Assembly (NCBI GenBank): GCA_038240605.1
Contig: JBBSDP010000001.1
Span: 62,001-126,000 of the forward strand
Reading direction: 5' to 3'
DNA length: 64,000 nt
Source of the DNA: JBBSDP01 sp038240605
GTDB lineage: Bacteria; Planctomycetota; Phycisphaerae; Tepidisphaerales; Tepidisphaeraceae
Below, in pieces: positions 48,716-58,795 of this stretch (positions are counted from its first letter, which is position 1; every line of letters starts with the position of its first letter). The notes beneath the pieces were generated by a model, which did no database searches, was not told the DNA's origin, and saw only the letters and a list, made by a program, of their open reading frames with translations. The position numbers and the translations under genes are program-made.

Positions 48716-51700
48716 TTAACGCGTCACCCTTAAATGACTGCGTAACATCGTGGCGATCAGCCAGAGCCGGTTGCGAAAACTGGGACGAACGCTGACGACA
48801 CGGCGGGCCGCACGCCGCAGCGCGTGGCGGAGCTCCGGCTGGCCGGGCCAGCGCTGCACCGTCTTAAAAGCGGCGGTGATCTCGCCGCGGGCGGTACGCG
48901 TCAGCACATCGCCTTGTGCGGCCGAATCAGTCAGCAGCGGCTTTAACGCCTTGATCATCCGACAGAGATACGGGTAGTGCTTGTCGAGGCGTTGCGTATC
49001 CGCCGCTTCCAATTCCTTCAGATGTTTGAGTGAACGGCCGGCGATGACTTCGTCGAATGCCAGCCACACCGTGTGCTTCAGGTTCGTGTGATCGGGCTTG
49101 CACTGGAGCGCGAAGCGATGGACGTTTCCCGCTTCTTCGTCGCGCCCCCGGCGGCGCAGCGCCCCTGCCAGGTTCAGCAGCATCCAGGGTGAGGCGTCTG
49201 GTCGTTGCTTCCAGTCGCTCTGCCAGTGCACGCATCGCCGCGTCTTGTTGAAGCTGAACAACCCGTACCCGATCTTCCCCCACAACTGGGTCCGCCCGCG
49301 AAGCGGTTGCCGCCATTTCCGGATCAGTCGGTTGAGCAGGTCGCGACGCTTGGCCGATACGATCCCATCGACATTAGCGGCGACGGCTGATTCCCACTGG
49401 GCAGAATCGGTGGCGAACCGCAGGAGGATGCGACGACCGACGGAAAAGTGTCTCCCTTTCATCGCACGGCTGACCCAGACTTCGACCGCGCTCGCGGCCA
49501 TCGTTGATTCACTGGAAGCGGCCCGCTCGAACGCCTGATCGACGGCGCGCCCCATGCGCACCGCTTCCATCGCCTGGTAGGCGTCGACCAGCAGGTGCGG
49601 GTCGTCTTTCAATTCCACGCACAGCCTGCACACCGCCTCCGTGGCTGCATCAGAATCACCCCGGGCAGCGGCGTGCATCGTCTGGCGGCTCAGGGCATAG
49701 GCTCGCGGCGTCTGCTGCTGAATGATGGCGAGCGTCCGCGCCGCCTCGTCCAGGTCGGAGTCATTCAACTGGAGGTCGAAGAGGTGGTCGAGGGCAAACC
49801 AGTTGTCCGGGGAAACGCCGACCGATCGCCCCAGCGTCGCCTTTGCTCCGGCCCGATCTCCACTCTTTATCTGCGCGCTGGCGTAGTGATTTTGAAGTGT
49901 CGTGTCATGCGGGAAGAGGGTGGCGGCGCCACGGGTGGCTTCGAGGTACGCCTCAGGATCTTCGTTTTCGCGAAGCCAGTTCACCAGTTGAACCCAGCCC
50001 CAGTGATAGTTGCCGTCGTGCTGGAGCAATTCCTTCATTCGCTCGATCGCTTCGGCGCGCTTTCCCTGCCAAGCCGTGATCCAGGCACGACGCCCACGCA
50101 GTTCGGTGGGAAGGTTGCCGCCGAATTCCGGCGGGTCGCAGGCGGCGAGCGCTTCGTCGGGCTTTCCACTTTCCAGCAGCAGGGCGGCGCGCAGGTCGTG
50201 AGCCTCGCCGTTACGCGGCGATCGCTCGATCGCCTTTTCGCACGAGGCGATCCGCTCAGCGAGCGTGCCGGGGCCGCTCAGGACACGGGCGAGCACCAGC
50301 CAGCCGATCGCCTCCCCCGCCCGGCGTCGGCATCCTTCCCGCGCGAACTCGACAAGTTCCGCTTCGGCTTTACGTTCCTCCGACCATGCCCTGAGCGTTT
50401 CCCAGGCGCCGTCCATCGCCGGATCGAGCATCAGGGCCTGCCGCATCCGTGACAGGGCGGCGGCATACTCATCATTCTTCCACAGCAACCGGGCCAGCGC
50501 CTCGTGGTTCTGCTCGCGCACTACGGGCACGACCGCGGCCGCCCCCTGGGTGCGCAACCAGATGACTCGAATCTGGTGCAACCGGGCGTTGTGTGGGAAC
50601 CGCGCATGGACCTCGGCCAGGTGTTGTGCGGCGGCGTCGGTCGATTCCGTTTGCGCAATGAGCTGTGCTACTTCTTCGTTGGCATCGGGGGCCAGCGGCT
50701 CCGCCTCGAGCACTGCTCGCCACAGCGACAGGGCGCGGGTCAGTTCCCCCTCGTAGAGCGCGATCCGGGCGGCGGTGCGCGACCATTGTTTTGCATGTGA
50801 CTTGCCTGCGGCGGACTTGAGCTTCGCATGCGCGGCAACCAGGTCGCCACGCTGGCCGTGCACGTTGGCGGCGAAGAGGAGCAGGTCGCCATCGTCCGGA
50901 CGAAGCCGCAGCGCGCGTTCGAGCGTTGCAACGGCTTCGCTCGTGCGATCCAGCGCTTCCAGTGCCCAGAATAATGTGCGTGCCGGCTCGCTCGATCGCT
51001 TGCCAAGTCGATCGACGCGCCGCTCGAGCATCGCCAGCGCCGGGTCGGACTGGCGGAGGTGCCGGCTGGCCAGGAAATAGGATTGGGCGGCCGATTCGTT
51101 CTTCTCTTCAACGCAGGCACACAGGTAGTAGAGCGCCGTCGCCTCTTCGAGATTTCGCTGCGACCAGAGGACGCGGGCCATCGCCGTCAGGCTGGCGCCG
51201 TCGGTCGGCTGACGACGCAGCGCTTTCTTCAGCATCGCCAGCACACGGCTGCCAATGCCTGCGTCGGCCTGGAGCTCTTCGGCGTAAATCTGGAGGAAGA
51301 CCGGATGGCTCGCCGGCAACCCGCACGCTTTCTCCAGCAGCGGCAAAACGAGGTCGCGGCGATCGATCCCGCGCAGCGCCATGACGTTCGCCAGCATCAG
51401 GGGTTGATCGTCGGGGTAGAGACCGAGCAATCCGTCGATCGCTTCCAGCGATCCCAGCGGATCGAAGTCATACGCCGCCATGGCCCGGCGGGCATGGAAT
51501 GTAAGGCGATGATTCGGAGCGGCGGCGGCAAGCTGGGCGCGGGCGGCTTCGGCGGCGGGACGATCGTGGCGGGCCAGCGCCGCTTCCATCGCGTGCAAGT
51601 GATCGAACAGGAAGGCATCCTGTAACGGCATGCCCTTCAGCCGATCGATCTCGGAGGCCCGCACCAGCACCATGCCACGTGGCCCGCTGGCCGCGTTGTA

Positions 51701-53050
51701 CTTCAGCAGGAGCTGCATCGAGATTTCGGTGACGTAATACTGATTCGGGTCGCGGCAAATCAGCGTTTCGCGCAGCGCGTCGTATCCGATCACCGCCTGG
51801 AGGTGAGCGCTGGTCACGTGAAGCGTAGCGAGCGTGAACGGCACGCCTCGATCGATCAGCGCGACCGCCGCTTCCCACGTCACGGTGAACTCGCGCACGG
51901 CCCACCCGTTGGATTCCGCCCAGCGCCGCTGGCTGTAGGAGGGCGTGCCGTCGTAGCAGATTGCGTCGACGAGCGCGAGGTGGTCCGCCGGCTGCCTCCA
52001 GAAATGACTGATGGTGGACAGCGTGGCCGGTGCGCAGGTCATGTGATGCTGGCGGACGAAGGGGAGCTCGATCATCACGCGGGAAGGGGCCTTGCCGGCC
52101 TCGAGGTGCTCGCGCAGCTTCTGGGCAACGCTGCGCATGAACTCTTCGTCGGCCTGCTCGGCAAACTCGATCGCCTCGCGGATGCGCCCGCCGTGGTACG
52201 CCGTGTTGGAACGCACCCACGCGACGGCCTTGGTGAAACCCTTGTCCGCCAGCGGACTGAGCGCATCGATGCGGGACAGCGTTTCCAGCGCATCGGCGTG
52301 GCGGCCAAGATGGTCCTGGAGCGAGGCGAGCTGAAAGAAGATGCTGGTGCTCTCGATGCGCGTACCGGCTTGCGTCAGCAGGTCCAGCGCTTCGTCATCG
52401 CGATCCATCAACTGAAGCACATGCGCGACCCGGTGAACGCCGCCGCGGTACCACGGCTGCAATTCCATCGATCGCCGTGCCGCGGTCAGCGCGGCTTCGA
52501 CCCGGTCCTGCTGCTCGAGGACACTGCTCCGCTCAATCCAGATCCAGGGACGATCCGGAGCGAGCTTTTCCGCGTCGTCCAGAAGATCGTCGGCCGTTTC
52601 AAAATCGCGATAGATGCCAGCGAGGATGGCGCGAAAGCCGAGCCAGTCGGCCCGAATCTCATTCGTCGCCTTGTCGAAGAGCGGAGCCGTCCGTCGGCAA
52701 AATTCGATCGCGGCCAGTGGGCCGCGCGTCTCGAGGACACCGCGAACCTGAAAGTAGGCGACCTCCGGGTGCTCTGGATGTTCGCGGTGCGCGCACGCGT
52801 GCATCACCCTTCCCAGCCGCGGCGCACCGAGGTTGGGCGCGATTCGCCCCGCCATGAGCCGTGCGTCGGCCCCGCGCCAATCGCGGATCGGCGCGACTTC
52901 TGCCCCGAGCCGGTACGCCTGGAGGATCAAACCCTCTTCGTAAAGCGAGCGGATCTTCTCCAGGGGCAGCGGCGTGCTTGGCGTGAGCGCGACGATCACA
53001 TGCCGGTTCTCCAGACGATCTTCATCCACGACACTCGCAATGTCATTCAT
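48716..53050 (-). CDS. Large TPR protein with embedded C39-like peptidase domain
   Basis: 1444 residues from the ATG at 53050, overlapping the upstream glycosidase stop by four bases (ATGA). No signal peptide: MNDIASVVDEDRLENRHVIV. TPR-type helices run from about 30 to 320, then a C39-like domain at about 325-450 with C339 (HHMTCAPATL), H416 (TSAHLQAVIGYD) and D434 (CRDPNQ) as a likely catalytic set, then about 900 more residues of TPR repeats. C39 peptidases cut leader peptides of bacteriocins at double-Gly sites; a TPR-framed free version is unusual. Substrate and target are unknown. Confidence 0.8.
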   Translation of the reverse strand: MNDIASVVDEDRLENRHVIVALTPSTPLPLEKIRSLYEEGLILQAYRLGAEVAPIRDWRGADARLMAGRIAPNLGAPRLGRVMHACAHREHPEHPEVAYFQVRGVLETRGPLAAIEFCRRTAPLFDKATNEIRADWLGFRAILAGIYRDFETADDLLDDAEKLAPDRPWIWIERSSVLEQQDRVEAALTAARRSMELQPWYRGGVHRVAHVLQLMDRDDEALDLLTQAGTRIESTSIFFQLASLQDHLGRHADALETLSRIDALSPLADKGFTKAVAWVRSNTAYHGGRIREAIEFAEQADEEFMRSVAQKLREHLEAGKAPSRVMIELPFVRQHHMTCAPATLSTISHFWRQPADHLALVDAICYDGTPSYSQRRWAESNGWAVREFTVTWEAAVALIDRGVPFTLATLHVTSAHLQAVIGYDALRETLICRDPNQYYVTEISMQLLLKYNAASGPRGMVLVRASEIDRLKGMPLQDAFLFDHLHAMEAALARHDRPAAEAARAQLAAAAPNHRLTFHARRAMAAYDFDPLGSLEAIDGLLGLYPDDQPLMLANVMALRGIDRRDLVLPLLEKACGLPASHPVFLQIYAEELQADAGIGSRVLAMLKKALRRQPTDGASLTAMARVLWSQRNLEEATALYYLCACVEEKNESAAQSYFLASRHLRQSDPALAMLERRVDRLGKRSSEPARTLFWALEALDRTSEAVATLERALRLRPDDGDLLLFAANVHGQRGDLVAAHAKLKSAAGKSHAKQWSRTAARIALYEGELTRALSLWRAVLEAEPLAPDANEEVAQLIAQTESTDAAAQHLAEVHARFPHNARLHQIRVIWLRTQGAAAVVPVVREQNHEALARLLWKNDEYAAALSRMRQALMLDPAMDGAWETLRAWSEERKAEAELVEFAREGCRRRAGEAIGWLVLARVLSGPGTLAERIASCEKAIERSPRNGEAHDLRAALLLESGKPDEALAACDPPEFGGNLPTELRGRRAWITAWQGKRAEAIERMKELLQHDGNYHWGWVQLVNWLRENEDPEAYLEATRGAATLFPHDTTLQNHYASAQIKSGDRAGAKATLGRSVGVSPDNWFALDHLFDLQLNDSDLDEAARTLAIIQQQTPRAYALSRQTMHAAARGDSDAATEAVCRLCVELKDDPHLLVDAYQAMEAVRMGRAVDQAFERAASSESTMAASAVEVWVSRAMKGRHFSVGRRILLRFATDSAQWESAVAANVDGIVSAKRRDLLNRLIRKWRQPLRGRTQLWGKIGYGLFSFNKTRRCVHWQSDWKQRPDASPWMLLNLAGALRRRGRDEEAGNVHRFALQCKPDHTNLKHTVWLAFDEVIAGRSLKHLKELEAADTQRLDKHYPYLCRMIKALKPLLTDSAAQGDVLTRTARGEITAAFKTVQRWPGQPELRHALRRAARRVVSVRPSFRNRLWLIATMLRSHLRVTR

Positions 53051-56000
53051 GGAGCAATGCTGATTCGGAGGCTCTCGATCCGCGTGTGCGTGGCATTGTG
53101 CCAGTCCGGCATCAGCGGAAGCAACACCAGCTCGTGGCCCGCGGCGAGGTCGATCGTGAAATGAAGGGGCACGGGCGAGCCGTCGCGCGGCAGGTCGAAC
53201 AACTTTTCGAGCGTCGCGCGTTGCGTATCGCGCTTGAAGATGCCCAGCCGGTAGGTCTTCGCCCCGCCTTCCCACGGCTTGCTCGAGGCGCGGGCGGTGA
53301 GGTCGTATGAACCTGACCTGGGGGCGATGAAAACCAGGCCGGCGATCCGCTGCCCCTCGCTGCCCGTCCACGAACCGCGGACGGCAATATCGACAACGCC
53401 GTTCTCAATTTTCGCCTCGGGCTGTCCGCCTAAACCATTTTTCTCCGGCGACCATGCCGCACCGTTCCAGCGAAGGGGTGTGTAATGAGAAGCGATCGTC
53501 GGGTCATCGGGCCAGACCTGATCGAGGCGCCACAGCGGCCGGCCCGCGTCGCTGACTGGATTTCCCTCAACACCGCCCCGCGTGGCGCCTTCCCAGGCGC
53601 CTGGAGCGCGGTAGACGACGGGGCCTGCCGATCCGGCGGAGACGACCAGGTCGCGAATCGTCACATCGCCGCCGGCAAACATGCCGGCGACGCGCGGGAG
53701 CAACACCAGTTCATCGCCGGCCGACAGGTCACAGGTCACCGAAGATAAGTCCGCTCTCCCGTTGCGCTGGAGCGGGATCGACTGGACTTCCACAACCGCG
53801 TCCCGCGACTTGCGCATGACGCTGAGGCGGACGGCGTTGGCGCCGTCCCACAGCTTCAGCTCGGCCGTCCCCGCCAGCCTGTACGCGTCGGCGACCGGGG
53901 CGACGAAGCTGAGGGCGCACAGCTTCTCGCCCGGCTGCTCGTTGCTTGGCGCGCGAAATTCCATGCGGATGGCGGCGTCCTTCAACTCGGCTTTGGGCTG
54001 GCCGCCCGCCCCATCGCGCAGGGCGACCCACCACCCGTCCCGCCATGCCAGTGGACGGTAATTGCCCGGCTTGGAAGGGTCGGCGGGCCAGACCTGGTCA
54101 AGGCGCCACACCGGCTTTCCCTCGGACTTGGCCGGATTCCCCGCGGGCGAATCCCTCACTTCACCCTCCCAGACCGGCGGCAACTTCCAGCGCTTTTCAC
54201 CGCCGCTGACAAATGACGCATGCTTCCGATCGAGCGGCGCGAGATGCTCCGCCAATGCCTTCCCGGAAATCTTCTCGTTGGAATAGAGGAACACGGGCCG
54301 ACCGGTTTTCGAGAGTGTCAGCTTCCGGTTCGCGAGCGGCAACGCGTTGCCCATCGCATCCTCGGCTGTGAGCCCATCCAGCGGCAGATCGATCGTCACA
54401 TCGGACGTCGCCTCTCGGTCGGCATAGGCCACCGCCACGCCACGCCTGTTGCGCAGATCGTGGAAGATGCAGAGGGTTGCACCGACCGGCCGGACGAGGC
54501 CGACGCGCTCGCTGAGCCCAAGGTGGTGCGCCAGCGTGTTCCACGCGGGTACGAGCGGAGTCGGGTAACCGTAGTAATCCCACAGCATCGTGCCGGGGCC
54601 GGCGTAGTCCCAGAAGCTCATGCCGTGATTTTCGTAACCCGTGTGAAAGAGGATCGTCTTCTCCTGCCCCGCCGCCGTCAGCTCCGCGACGCAGTCGACC
54701 ATCGCGTTGGTGCTTTGCGCGGAATCGAGGTGGGTAAGCGCGAATGCCGGCTCGTCGACCGCGGTGTTCGTGAACGCCCAACCCTCGTTGAACCAGATCT
54801 CGATCTGCTTGCACCCCAGGTCGTCGAGCGCTCCGCGCATCCGCCGTATGGCAACGGCATCCGCCAGCCACCCCTCGTGGTAATCGTGCCAGGAGATGAT
54901 GTCGATGAACTTGCCCGCTCCCTTTTCCAGCAGACGGCGGTTAATGCCGGAGGGAATGCCGTACACGTTGTTCACCATCACCCGGGCAGCGGCGTCGGTC
55001 TGCTTGATGAGACGTGCGGTTCGGGATGTGAAACTGGCGTACAAATCGGCCTTTTCAGCGGGCCAGTCAAATTCCGGCTCATTCTGGATTTCGCAAACCA
55101 GCGGGCGGCCGCGATAGTGTTTGACGGATTCGACGACAAAGCGGTCCCAGGCGCACTGCGGCGTCGGGTCCTGCCAGCGGGGATCGTCGACGGCCCATTG
55201 CATGTCTTTGGGCAGGACTTCCTTATCGCCGGCAAAGGCCCACTTCGGCTTGTCGTACATGACGAAGTGCGACGAGAAGCCGAGCGCTTCCAGTTCGTCC
55301 AACTCTTTGTCAAACCATCGGAATGCGGTTGGGCCGTCCGGCTGATGATCAGACCATCCCATGTGCGGCCGCCACCGGCTCCAAGCGAAACCCATGCGCG
55401 CGACCAATTGCGCGTTGTGCGGTCCGAATAGCGATCCCCCAAACCGTTCGCGTGAATCGGGCCTGGCCGAAGTCACCGGGTGAGGGAGGGAGCAGAGCGG
55501 GAGGTCTGAGCTGTCCAGCACTCGCCCCTCCGCGACCGCCGACACACGGGCCAGCACGAGTCCGGTTGCCGACAATTTCATCGGCGTTGACTCGGTGACG
55601 ACCTTTCCCGCCGGGATGGTCACGGATCGTTCGATTTTCTCCGAGACGGGCCGGATGCCTTCATAGTCGATCAATTGCCAGCGAAGGGTGATCTGACGAT
55701 CCGCCTTGCCGGGATTGGAAGCGACGGCGGATACGGACGCCGTTGCCCCCTTTCCCAGCAAGTTGCCGCTCGGGTCCTGATAACCCTTCAGGTCGGGCGA
55801 ATCGGCCTGCACTTCGATCTCTCGTCGCGGGACGTACGCATCGGCCCCCGCGCCATACGCGACGCTGACCGCGTCCAGCAGGAACGGATGGTCGCAATCA
55901 CCTATTTGTGCCATGTAGGTCGGACGCGGCCAGAAGCCGTCCTGCGCGACGGTCGGCGTGAAGGTGAACGTGTACCGCGCCCAGGTGGGAGTGATCTTCA

Positions 56001-56370
56001 CGGGATGAACGTGGCGCATCGACCAGGTGAGGTTGTTCTTCGCGCCGATCTCCCGCGAGCACGGCGTCAGTTGCCAACCCATCGTCGCGTCACCACCGAC
56101 CGACCTGGCGGAAAAGCTGAACGTCACGGGCTTCCCCTGCTCCAGCAGGAACGCGGCGCTGGCGATTCCGTCCTTGTCGATCCGCAGCGCGTACTCGCCC
56201 GCCACGGCGTCGCCCTTGATCAACGATTTGTCATCAGCCTCATACCAGTAGCGCTTTCCCCCTTCGAACGATCCATTTCGCAGTAGGTTGGTTCTCGCGT
56301 CATCGGCCCGCGCGCTGGCCGACAGTGCGAGGGCAATCAGACAAAGAACAGCCACTCGGTACATTTCCAT
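53047..56370 (-). CDS. Secreted clan GH-A-like glycoside hydrolase with duplicated C-terminal domain
   Basis: 1107 residues from the ATG at 56370 (GAGGG upstream). Signal peptide MYRVAVLCLIALALSASARA, a beta-sandwich module (NLLRNGSFEGGKRYWYEADD), then a TIM-barrel segment with acid/base candidate E431 in CEIQNEPEFDW and nucleophile candidate E529 in IEIWFNEGWAF. After about residue 740 two related modules of about 175 residues follow, each with the WEG and PxWRLDQVWPxDP landmarks. GH5/GH39-type activity is likely; substrate unknown. Translationally coupled to the C39/TPR gene downstream. Confidence 0.8.
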   Translation of the reverse strand: MEMYRVAVLCLIALALSASARADDARTNLLRNGSFEGGKRYWYEADDKSLIKGDAVAGEYALRIDKDGIASAAFLLEQGKPVTFSFSARSVGGDATMGWQLTPCSREIGAKNNLTWSMRHVHPVKITPTWARYTFTFTPTVAQDGFWPRPTYMAQIGDCDHPFLLDAVSVAYGAGADAYVPRREIEVQADSPDLKGYQDPSGNLLGKGATASVSAVASNPGKADRQITLRWQLIDYEGIRPVSEKIERSVTIPAGKVVTESTPMKLSATGLVLARVSAVAEGRVLDSSDLPLCSLPHPVTSARPDSRERFGGSLFGPHNAQLVARMGFAWSRWRPHMGWSDHQPDGPTAFRWFDKELDELEALGFSSHFVMYDKPKWAFAGDKEVLPKDMQWAVDDPRWQDPTPQCAWDRFVVESVKHYRGRPLVCEIQNEPEFDWPAEKADLYASFTSRTARLIKQTDAAARVMVNNVYGIPSGINRRLLEKGAGKFIDIISWHDYHEGWLADAVAIRRMRGALDDLGCKQIEIWFNEGWAFTNTAVDEPAFALTHLDSAQSTNAMVDCVAELTAAGQEKTILFHTGYENHGMSFWDYAGPGTMLWDYYGYPTPLVPAWNTLAHHLGLSERVGLVRPVGATLCIFHDLRNRRGVAVAYADREATSDVTIDLPLDGLTAEDAMGNALPLANRKLTLSKTGRPVFLYSNEKISGKALAEHLAPLDRKHASFVSGGEKRWKLPPVWEGEVRDSPAGNPAKSEGKPVWRLDQVWPADPSKPGNYRPLAWRDGWWVALRDGAGGQPKAELKDAAIRMEFRAPSNEQPGEKLCALSFVAPVADAYRLAGTAELKLWDGANAVRLSVMRKSRDAVVEVQSIPLQRNGRADLSSVTCDLSAGDELVLLPRVAGMFAGGDVTIRDLVVSAGSAGPVVYRAPGAWEGATRGGVEGNPVSDAGRPLWRLDQVWPDDPTIASHYTPLRWNGAAWSPEKNGLGGQPEAKIENGVVDIAVRGSWTGSEGQRIAGLVFIAPRSGSYDLTARASSKPWEGGAKTYRLGIFKRDTQRATLEKLFDLPRDGSPVPLHFTIDLAAGHELVLLPLMPDWHNATHTRIESLRISIAP

Positions 56371-56427
56371 GGACAAGCCCTCAGTGGAACAACGAAATGC
56401 GGTCGGCTCGGTTCGGCGCATCGGCGT

Positions 56428-57000
56428 TCAAAATCGTGATCCGCGAGGACCCGAGCGATCTCCCGCACGAACTCCATTGACCAGCGCCTTGAATTCCGAC
56501 CTGACGGACTTCGGCAGTTTTGCCGCGAAACGTTTGTCCAACGGCACGGACCGAATCAGGTCTTCCACGTCTCCCAGGTCCTTGCTTCGACCGGGATTTT
56601 CGAGGCCGGAAATCAACTTGATGGCGATGAGATCCTTCAGACGGATGACCCACACCCCGTCGATGATCGATGTCCTCTGAATCGTCAGCCTCGCATCGTC
56701 CGGCGTGACCGTGTGGATCCGCACGCCGTCGAGCACGTGCTCACGAGCGGTCCGATCCCAGCGGGCCCCGGCTGCTTCGAGCTGCGACGCGGTGACAACC
56801 CGATCGGTGGTGTACAAATCCAGGTCTACCGTCGACCGACCGCCGCCATGGAGATAGATCGCGATCCCGCCAAGGACCGGCGCATCGACGATCGGACGCA
56901 GACGACGGGCAACGTCGAGGATGTGGCGATTGTCGCCGGGCATTCCAATCCCGATCCGATCGCGGAGCCGGCGTCGGCGAATGCCAAGCGTCGTGGGCAT
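56428..57000 (-). CDS. Nucleotidyltransferase-fold protein (second copy type)
   Basis: 190 residues from ATG 57000; ATG 56943 is an alternative. APVLGGIAIYLHGGGRSTVD, DLDLYTTDRVV and a C-terminal IRLKDLIAIKLISGLENPGR match the AbiEii-like plan seen at 38967. The motif is GGxAxxxHG with the two Asp residues in VDLDLYT. The gene lies in the minus-strand glycosidase cluster, 57 bases before the glycosidase start, and starts 26 bases after the propeller gene ends. No antitoxin partner is adjacent. Confidence 0.68.
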   Translation of the reverse strand: MPTTLGIRRRRLRDRIGIGMPGDNRHILDVARRLRPIVDAPVLGGIAIYLHGGGRSTVDLDLYTTDRVVTASQLEAAGARWDRTAREHVLDGVRIHTVTPDDARLTIQRTSIIDGVWVIRLKDLIAIKLISGLENPGRSKDLGDVEDLIRSVPLDKRFAAKLPKSVRSEFKALVNGVRAGDRSGPRGSRF

Positions 57001-57026
57001 GATGAAACTATACCCGGTTTTCGGCT

Positions 57027-58139
57027 TCAGTTGCTCACGACACGGCCTACGCCACACTGGTCCCCATTTCGCACGGGCTTCCCATCCGCGAAATCGACCT
57101 CGAGCAGCTTCTCGCTTTGGACGGCTCGGTTCGCTTCATCTGTCAGGTGGGCGATGATCTGGCGAGACTTGGTGTCGATCACGTCGCCGGTGGACGGGTA
57201 GGCGAAGCGGCCATCGACGCTGAAGGTAATCCAGCCCGGCTCATCGCGCAGCTCGATGCTGGCGATTTGCTTCGGGGGCATCTGGCTGTTGTCGAAGAGG
57301 TGCAGCCGTCGGTTGTGGGCGTCGGTCGCCCAGACTTCTTTTTCATCGGGGGTGAGGCCGACGCCGTGACTTGGGCAACCATGGCGCGCGGTGGGACCCT
57401 TGCTGAATCCCGTAACCTCGACGCGACAGAGCTTCTTGCCGGTGGTGATGTCGCCAACCTCGAAGCCCAGCAGATCGTTGACGCAGACGTAGCAGAGCGT
57501 CGAGCGGCCATTGACCGTGAACGGACGGATCGCCGCGCTGAATGGGCCGACCGTGCCGGCCGCGGTTCTCTTGGTCGCATCCGCGATCGCCAGCACCGGC
57601 GAGTGCAGGCCGGCCAGGAACACCTGCCGCCCGTCGCGGCCGAAGACCGTGTTGTGCGAGCCGGAGCCGGTGTCGATCTTCGCGACCTCGTCTCCGCTTC
57701 CGGCGTCTATCACATGCCAGTAGGCCCCCTCGAGGGTTGGCTCGTAGATCGTCTTTCCGTCCGGGGAGATCGACATGCGGTCGCATCCGCCGGGATAGGT
57801 CTTGCGCCAGATGATCTTGTCGTTCGACAGGTCCAGGCAGGTCAGGTCGCGCGTCGTACTGAGGTAGAGCCGGCCCGTCGCGGCGCTGGCGCAGACGCCC
57901 TTGACGGCGTTGGCGTTCTTCTCGTCCCCCAATGCGGGGATCGCGATCCGGCGGAGGAAACGGTGATCGTGATCGATGTCGAACACCGCGATCCCAACGC
58001 CGCCATATTGCGGGTCATCGCGCACGCCGGGCGTGGCGACGTAGAGGAGGTGCTGTTCGGCAGTGGCGGGCGCTTCAGCGCGGCAAACGGCAGCGGCGGA
58101 CATGCTGAAGCAGAGCGCGAGGCACAGGATGGTTCGCAT
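57027..58139 (-). CDS. Secreted beta-propeller-like protein
   Basis: 370 residues. Signal peptide MRTILCLALCFSMSAAAVCRA, then repeats of YVTN/YncE-like blades: GRLYLSTTRDLTCLDLSND, MSISPDGKTIYEPTLEG, VFGRDGRQVFLAG, GVGLTPDEKEVWATDAHN, and GWITFSVDGRFAYPSTGD. Cysteines are scattered. Such proteins bind ligands or substrates outside the cell; no catalytic residues are obvious. It is first in the minus-strand cluster that leads to the glycosidase. Confidence 0.78.
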   Translation of the reverse strand: MRTILCLALCFSMSAAAVCRAEAPATAEQHLLYVATPGVRDDPQYGGVGIAVFDIDHDHRFLRRIAIPALGDEKNANAVKGVCASAATGRLYLSTTRDLTCLDLSNDKIIWRKTYPGGCDRMSISPDGKTIYEPTLEGAYWHVIDAGSGDEVAKIDTGSGSHNTVFGRDGRQVFLAGLHSPVLAIADATKRTAAGTVGPFSAAIRPFTVNGRSTLCYVCVNDLLGFEVGDITTGKKLCRVEVTGFSKGPTARHGCPSHGVGLTPDEKEVWATDAHNRRLHLFDNSQMPPKQIASIELRDEPGWITFSVDGRFAYPSTGDVIDTKSRQIIAHLTDEANRAVQSEKLLEVDFADGKPVRNGDQCGVGRVVSN

Positions 58140-58310
58140 GTTTTGAAATACGTGTCGAGGCCAGCCGCGTTGGTGCGGCGCACGGCCACGACCACGGATG
58201 CGGGGAATCAGTCACGCGGCGTGTCTCGTCCCGGGTGACAATGACCATCACGCGATCGCCTTCGATCTCGGTGAGCGTATCGCCCTCCAGGACGATTCCG
58301 GCGCATTCCA

Positions 58311-58787
58311 ATGGTGGTGATTCGACCTGGGGTTTCGACATGCGCGGAATCTAAATCAAGTCGCCGCCGGCCGCACCACCTGCCATGGAGGTGCGCGGTC
58401 GAGATCCAAACGGTTGGTCGCACGTTGCCGCTCGCCGCTCTGGTTGTGATTCAATTCGTTCTCAATACAGCGGCGCACGAGCCTTCGCATTCAACGACCA
58501 TTTCATCGGATATTCGACCGACGTCATTCGATACAGTAATGAAAGATGTTCGCTCTATGCTGCCCCACGCTGCGCTGAGTTTCGAGATTCCCGCGGAACG
58601 AAGGCGGGCGTGGATTTATACGACGAATCCTCAAGGTATGCTGGTTGTTGTCAGCTCTGCTCAAGGTGACACCGAGTCGATGGAATGGCATGGAACTATG
58701 ACGCGGTCAACCGATTGGGAGAAGAAAGCCCGACTGGGACGAGCACGCGAAAGGCGAGATGTAAAGGCTGGACTGAGTCGGGTATAG
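58311..58787 (+). CDS. Possible small secreted protein, start uncertain
   Basis: The open frame gives up to 158 residues, but the first about 38 have poor coding quality and overlap a competing minus-strand frame. A TTG at 58425 would begin LPLAALVVIQFVLNTAAHE, which looks like a signal peptide, and then a protein-like stretch DVRSMLPHAALSFEIPAERR. No Shine-Dalgarno is seen. Treat as uncertain. No other gene is supported in the 58140-58792 gap. Confidence 0.35.
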   Translation: MVVIRPGVSTCAESKSSRRRPHHLPWRCAVEIQTVGRTLPLAALVVIQFVLNTAAHEPSHSTTISSDIRPTSFDTVMKDVRSMLPHAALSFEIPAERRRAWIYTTNPQGMLVVVSSAQGDTESMEWHGTMTRSTDWEKKARLGRARERRDVKAGLSRV

Positions 58788-58795
58788 TCTGAATG

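Noticed and set aside
48599..48733. 44-codon plus-strand frame with a good GGAGG site after the Gfo/Idh/MocA gene
   Set aside because: The translation lacks protein-like composition and runs into the 3' end of the convergent TPR gene; may be chance.
58075..58341. 88-codon minus-strand frame overlapping the start of the propeller gene
   Set aside because: Only the first half is protein-like, no Shine-Dalgarno, and it would overlap the propeller signal peptide by 65 bases.
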